The notes under the pieces were generated by a model. It was not told where the DNA came from, ran no database searches, and saw only the letters and a list, made by a program, of their open reading frames with translations. Positions 60,384-64,000 of a stretch of 64,000 nt of DNA are shown one piece after another; the first letter of the stretch is position 1, and every line of letters starts with the position of its first letter. The stretch comes from an uncultured Clostridia bacterium (GTDB lineage Bacteria; Bacillota; Clostridia; Christensenellales; UBA1242), in NCBI GenBank assembly GCA_934746645.1, contig CAKVFE010000002.1, positions 1 through 64,000 on the forward strand, read 5' to 3'. The translations under genes were made by a program, and so were the position numbers.

Positions 60384-61115
60384 TTATTCTTTTGTTTGTT
60401 CTTCTGTATTTTCTTGTATTGTAGTATTATTTTTCTTTTTTCTATATATATTAAAATAATCAAATATTGCCATAGTTGCAACTGACAAAGCAACTACCAA
60501 TATTCCTGTAAACCACCAAGTAAGGATTGTTCCTTCAAGTAGTGGAGTGGTTATGTTCATAGCACTGGTATGTCCAACTGCGTCTAATAGGAATAATCCG
60601 TAAGTCATAACACAAGCCAAACCTAGTGGTAAGTAATACCATTTTTTAAGTGTTGGTACAAAGTATTTTGTTATAACCATAATTAAAACTAGATAGAACA
60701 TTATTGTGTGATGTAACAGTCCAGAAATTGTTGCAGGGTATAAGAATGATTGATTTTGACCTAAGAAATCTGGATAAATAAGAGTAATCAATCCTCCAAT
60801 AAATCCAAGGTAACATATAAAGTGGAAAAACCAATTATCTTTTTTGCCAACAAGTACACTAATAGATAATAGTAGACTTGACAATCCACAGAATGAGTTA
60901 GGTATCATATGTATCCAACTACCTTTGTTGATTGTGATACATATTCTGTTCCACAATATTGCAAGTAACAATGCACCAGCAATAGATTTAATAACAATAG
61001 TTAATGTCTTTTCGTTTTTAACAAATTTTAATATACAATATGTGCCTACAACTGCTAATACAAGAAAAATAGCAAGATATGTTAGATGTTGCCATCCAAA
61101 TACTTTTGGATACAT
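60384..61115 (-). CDS. YwaF-like (TIGR02206) integral membrane protein
   Basis: 243 residues with six membrane helices. The family pattern is seen: an N-terminal YLAIFLVLAVVG helix, WNRICITINKGSWIHMIPNSFCGLSSLLLS (relatives E......P.hlC.ls), then YPDFLGQNQSFLYPATISGLLHHTIMFYLVLIMV with a conserved HH in a membrane helix. The tail is charged (Lys then Glu-rich). Family function unknown. AGGAGG precedes the ATG. It converges with gpr. Confidence 0.8.
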   Translation of the reverse strand: MYPKVFGWQHLTYLAIFLVLAVVGTYCILKFVKNEKTLTIVIKSIAGALLLAILWNRICITINKGSWIHMIPNSFCGLSSLLLSISVLVGKKDNWFFHFICYLGFIGGLITLIYPDFLGQNQSFLYPATISGLLHHTIMFYLVLIMVITKYFVPTLKKWYYLPLGLACVMTYGLFLLDAVGHTSAMNITTPLLEGTILTWWFTGILVVALSVATMAIFDYFNIYRKKKNNTTIQENTEEQTKE

Positions 61116-61246
61116 ATATCCCTCCTTATAAATACATTCTAGTATATCATATCAACTTAAAAGTTCTAAATATTTTTAAGTGTTTTGTTATTTGCTTTTT
61201 AAATTTTTGATTTTGTGCTTTAATATTATATGTGAAAGGAGAATGT

Positions 61247-61657
61247 ATGGAAACATTAAAAGCTGGTTGTTATTTGTTGGACAAAAACAATATGAAGATA
61301 GGTTTAATATATAGAGAAAAACTTAACGATTATTCATTTCCAAAAGGACATTTGGAAAACCTAGAATCACTTATGCAATGTGCTATAAGAGAAACTGCAG
61401 AAGAAACAAAACGAGATTGTGTTATTGTAGATAGTATTCCACCTATTATAGATAGGTATACTACACCTAAGGGCGAACAATGTGTATGTTATATGTTTGT
61501 GGCTATAGACATAGGCAAAAGTGATAATGACTCTCTTGACACTCACGAACTTATTTGGGTTGACATAGACAAAGTAGAATCTATACTATCTTATGATGAC
61601 CTTAAAAAGCATTGGTTAATAGCTAAAGAAAAAATATTGGAATATGTAAAGGATTGA
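61247..61657 (+). CDS. Nudix hydrolase
   Basis: 136 residues. Nudix box G34-x5-E40-x7-R48-E49-x2-E52-E53, followed by Thr54-Lys55 where Gly is usual. SFPKGHLE before it fits Ap4A or (di)nucleotide pyrophosphatases of the bacterial MutT/Nudix type more than MTH1. GAAAGGAG fits ATG 61247. It lies 4 bases before the MORN gene, so the two are co-transcribed. The substrate cannot be told from sequence alone. Confidence 0.8.
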   Translation: METLKAGCYLLDKNNMKIGLIYREKLNDYSFPKGHLENLESLMQCAIRETAEETKRDCVIVDSIPPIIDRYTTPKGEQCVCYMFVAIDIGKSDNDSLDTHELIWVDIDKVESILSYDDLKKHWLIAKEKILEYVKD

Positions 61658-61661
61658 TATT

Positions 61662-62513
61662 ATGACAGATGAAGTAATCAAATTTGAAAATGGTGACGAA
61701 TATATAGGTGGTGTAGACAATGGTATGTTTAATGGCAAAGGTAAGTTTACACTAGTAGAAGGTATTGTGTATGAAGGCAACTTTACCAATGGTGTGTTAA
61801 AAGGACAAGCAAAAATAACATATCCTAATGGCAATTATTATGAAGGCGAAGTATGTATTGGTGACCCTAATGTAACCGAATATGAAAGCAAGGGTAAGTA
61901 CACAACTACAGATGGTACAACTTTTGAAGGTACATTTAAGAATGCTACACTTAACGGAAATTGTACTGTTAAATTTGTGACAGGCGAAGTCTATGTTGGC
62001 GAAATTAAAAATGGACTTTTTGATGGACAAGGTAAACTTGTATATAATGGCTCAATATATGAAGGACATTTTAAGTCTGGCAATCTTGATGGAAAAGGTA
62101 CTATAACATATCCTAATGGTAACTACTATAAAGGCGATGTTAAGGACAATGCTCCTAACGGAAAAGGTTATATGACTTATGGTAAAAATAGTTATGATGG
62201 TGAGTTTGTAGACGGTATTAGAGAAGGTAAGGGAACATACAAATTTGAACAAGGCTCAGTGTATACTGGAGAGTTTAAAAATGATATGTTTGATGGTGTT
62301 GGCGAAATCATCAATCCAGACGGAACAGAGTATAAAGGTACATTTAAGAGTGGTCAATTTGATGGACACGGTCAATACAAATTTGCTACTGGCGAAGTAT
62401 ATGATGGTGGTTTTAAAATGGGACAACTTGTAGGTACCGGAACAATCACAACTAAAGATGGAATAGTTAAAAAATGTGTGTGCGAAAAAGGACTTGTAAA
62501 GATAGTAGAATAA
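61662..62513 (+). CDS. MORN-repeat protein
   Basis: 283 residues, built almost entirely of 11 MORN repeats of ~23 residues (examples: YVGEIKNGLFDGQGKL; YEGHFKSGNLDGKGTITYPN; YDGEFVDGIREGKGTYKF). MORN repeats form an elongated beta array that binds lipids or proteins; no enzymatic domain (such as PIP kinase) is attached. No signal peptide, so cytoplasmic. It starts 4 bases after the Nudix stop, with AAGGAT in that gene. Role unknown. Confidence 0.88.
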   Translation: MTDEVIKFENGDEYIGGVDNGMFNGKGKFTLVEGIVYEGNFTNGVLKGQAKITYPNGNYYEGEVCIGDPNVTEYESKGKYTTTDGTTFEGTFKNATLNGNCTVKFVTGEVYVGEIKNGLFDGQGKLVYNGSIYEGHFKSGNLDGKGTITYPNGNYYKGDVKDNAPNGKGYMTYGKNSYDGEFVDGIREGKGTYKFEQGSVYTGEFKNDMFDGVGEIINPDGTEYKGTFKSGQFDGHGQYKFATGEVYDGGFKMGQLVGTGTITTKDGIVKKCVCEKGLVKIVE

Positions 62514-62811
62514 TTGTTTTATAATAAATTATTAAAAATAAAACAAATATTTTATGTACTATGCATAAGTTAAGTATTAATATGTTAATATTTGCTTAAT
62601 TTAGGAGATTATTGACATTTTGAATAGTACTAATAATTTACACAATTAATAATAAAAAAGACCATAATTAAATGGTCTTTTTTTAGTGCTTTAATTTTTG
62701 AATTTAAGATTATTATTAAATAAATAATTAATGATTTAAAATATTTTGTAAGCTATATTTACTTATATTTAGATTTAAAATAAAGTAGTTTTAATATTGA
62801 ATATATAAAGT
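62514..62811. other. AT-rich intergenic region with bidirectional terminator
   Basis: Contains AAAAAGACCAT/ATGGTCTTTTT at 62655-62687, usable from both sides. The remainder is A/T-rich without a coding frame. Confidence 0.65.
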
Positions 62812-63177
62812 TTATTGTTGATGAATTTTTATTTCTCTATTAATCCATTCCATAATAATTTCTACTACAAAATCAATTTCTTTTTGTGTTAATGGACGAT
62901 CCAATGGAATGTTATACCATTTGCTTAGACAGCCTCTACAACAAGTCGCTGTTGCGTGTTGAGCAATAAAAACAGGGTGACCATGCATAGGTGTCTGCTT
63001 GCCATCATTAGTAGGGTTGAGTGGTGCAAGTTTTTTTGTTATAAAATCGTAAGCGTGACTTTTTATAGTATCTATAGATTTTTGTTCTATGTATTTAAAA
63101 TCACTTTCTTTTAGATGAAAACTTGACCTAAATTTTGATTTATTAAGTTTGTCTAAATATAAATTTATTAGTTCCAT
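62812..63177 (-). CDS. DUF4186 family protein
   Basis: 121 residues. Nearly the whole chain matches DUF4186: KSKFRSSFHL, then DTIKSHAYDFITKKLAPLNPTNDGKQTPMHGHPVFIAQHATATCCRGCLSKWYNIP (the GKQTPMxGHP and HATATCCRGCLxKWH motifs are the family core) and a C-terminal helix. The conserved His/Cys residues suggest a metal site; function unknown. Monocistronic, with the ATG poorly supported by a ribosome site (upstream GGGTAATT). Confidence 0.88.
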   Translation of the reverse strand: MELINLYLDKLNKSKFRSSFHLKESDFKYIEQKSIDTIKSHAYDFITKKLAPLNPTNDGKQTPMHGHPVFIAQHATATCCRGCLSKWYNIPLDRPLTQKEIDFVVEIIMEWINREIKIHQQ

Positions 63178-63303
63178 AATTACCCATATTTTACAACTCT
63201 AAATTTTAATATACAACATATTTTATGAAAATAATTATTATTTTTATTAATTCTTTACATTGAGAATTTTATGTAATTTATTGTAATAATACAATATTAA
63301 AAA

Positions 63304-63338
63304 TAAAAAAAGACACAAATCTAATTGTGTCTTTTTAT
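63304..63338. terminator. Bidirectional terminator
   Basis: AAAAGACACAA/TTGTGTCTTTT with loop ATCTAA; serves the GNAT gene on the minus strand. Confidence 0.85.
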
Positions 63339-63342
63339 CTGA

Positions 63343-63969
63343 TTATGATATATGTAGTTTACTTGTTTTTTCTTCTAAATACTCATTGTATTTTTTTTGT
63401 TCCAAATTGGTAAGCTTATCAACAAATGCTTTTTGCTGTTGATTTAGTTTATTGTACTTTTCGTTAGGAGCCCAACTATCTTCAAAATATATGCGTTTGT
63501 GATGTCCACGCCAAGTTTGTTTAATTTCGTTGCCTAATGCGTGATACATAAGTTGTAAAAATTTATATTCGTTGGTTTCATTTTCTTGTTCGTTTAATTT
63601 AGAATTTGATACGCCTTTTATTTTTGCAACAGGGCATATAGTACCACTAGAATATCTTTGACCAACTTTATCAGCGTGAGCTTGTGCCATTTGATATACA
63701 TATTTTCCTAGTCCAGTACCTTGATAATCATAACGAGTTATAAAGTATTCGATATAACAGTTGTTGCAATCTAGGTCATATTCGATAGATGTTGCTGGAC
63801 GCATATAATCGTCTTCGTCCAATAATACTATTTGATATTTTCTTTGTCTTATTTCGTTAATTGTAAACCAAGCAACAAAAGACCTGTTTGCTTTTGGAAC
63901 AAAAACGATTCTTGCTATAGAATCTTTGTCATTGGATTTTATGGTGTCTAAAACTTCTTCTAATGTCAT
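63343..63969 (-). CDS. GNAT-family N-acetyltransferase
   Basis: 208 residues. The acetyl-CoA motif A is readable: NCYIEYFITRYDYQGTGLGKYVYQMAQAHADK, with Q/R-x-x-G-x-G/A as QGTGLG. The rest (KYNEYLEEK tail and helices) is not distinctive, so the amine substrate is unknown. TTAGGAG stands 7 bases before ATG 63969; the frame extends to 63987 without support. It continues toward the window edge as a single gene. Confidence 0.8.
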   Translation of the reverse strand: MTLEEVLDTIKSNDKDSIARIVFVPKANRSFVAWFTINEIRQRKYQIVLLDEDDYMRPATSIEYDLDCNNCYIEYFITRYDYQGTGLGKYVYQMAQAHADKVGQRYSSGTICPVAKIKGVSNSKLNEQENETNEYKFLQLMYHALGNEIKQTWRGHHKRIYFEDSWAPNEKYNKLNQQQKAFVDKLTNLEQKKYNEYLEEKTSKLHIS

Positions 63970-64000
63970 TATAGAACTCCTAATCAATTAATTACATATT

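Overview
The window is a low-GC, densely coded stretch of a spore-forming member of the Bacillota, most likely an uncultured clostridial gut lineage. The lineage is inferred from AT-rich codons, strong Shine-Dalgarno sites, a large Firmicutes-type SRP RNA, a YwlE-like phosphatase next to rpiB, a comEC-holA-rpsT block, and sporulation genes (SpoIVFA/SpoIVFB pair, Gpr protease, SpoVB-like flippase). No species can be named from sequence alone.

Left part (1-13200): the 3' end of a 5S rRNA, a Nudix hydrolase, a tRNA-Asn with a duplicated 3' end, and the first copy of a 304-bp structured repeat. Then come a nucleoside phosphorylase, an HI0933-type flavoprotein, a thioredoxin-reductase-like protein lacking the redox CxxC, glmM, ung, the SRP RNA, and a HEPN-like/CBS protein. 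The part ends in a gene-free stretch with a pair of GTCATTCTGAG palindromic repeats.

Middle part (13200-40500): typA; an accessory-looking cluster of two tandem near-duplicate charged proteins, a PIN-domain protein and a P-loop kinase-like protein; rplM-rpsI; YwlE-like/rpiB; hflX; a large Ig-like surface protein; a tandem pair of small winged-helix-like membrane proteins. Next is a 454-bp A-B-A array of ~149-bp structured repeats, the inverted partner of the copy at 1836, followed by uvrB-uvrA, a YetF/DUF4363 pair, a SpoVB-like flippase, a LysM protein and a GNAT-like protein.

Right part (40500-64000): a 1214-residue surface protein with carbohydrate-binding-like repeats, a membrane span and an intracellular coiled coil; two TauE/SafE half-transporters; an SGNH esterase lipoprotein; a small ferredoxin; a degenerate Ppx/GppA protein. 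A cell-shape/division/sporulation run follows (mreB-like, minD, minE, spoIVFA-like, spoIVFB), with no minC in it. Then DUF4132, a small zinc ribbon, comEC (degenerate C-terminal domain), holA, rpsT (long basic tail), gpr, a YwaF-like protein, a Nudix enzyme, a MORN protein, DUF4186 and a GNAT protein.

The best candidates for undescribed biology are the ~149-bp multi-hairpin repeat family, whose copies differ by pairing-preserving changes in stems, and the duplicated-gene/PIN/P-loop cluster. Other unusual points are apparently leaderless genes, including holA, and several enzyme families that have lost catalytic motifs (TrxR-like, Ppx/GppA-like, ComEC C-terminus). All functional calls rest on reading motifs and gene order; no database search was run.
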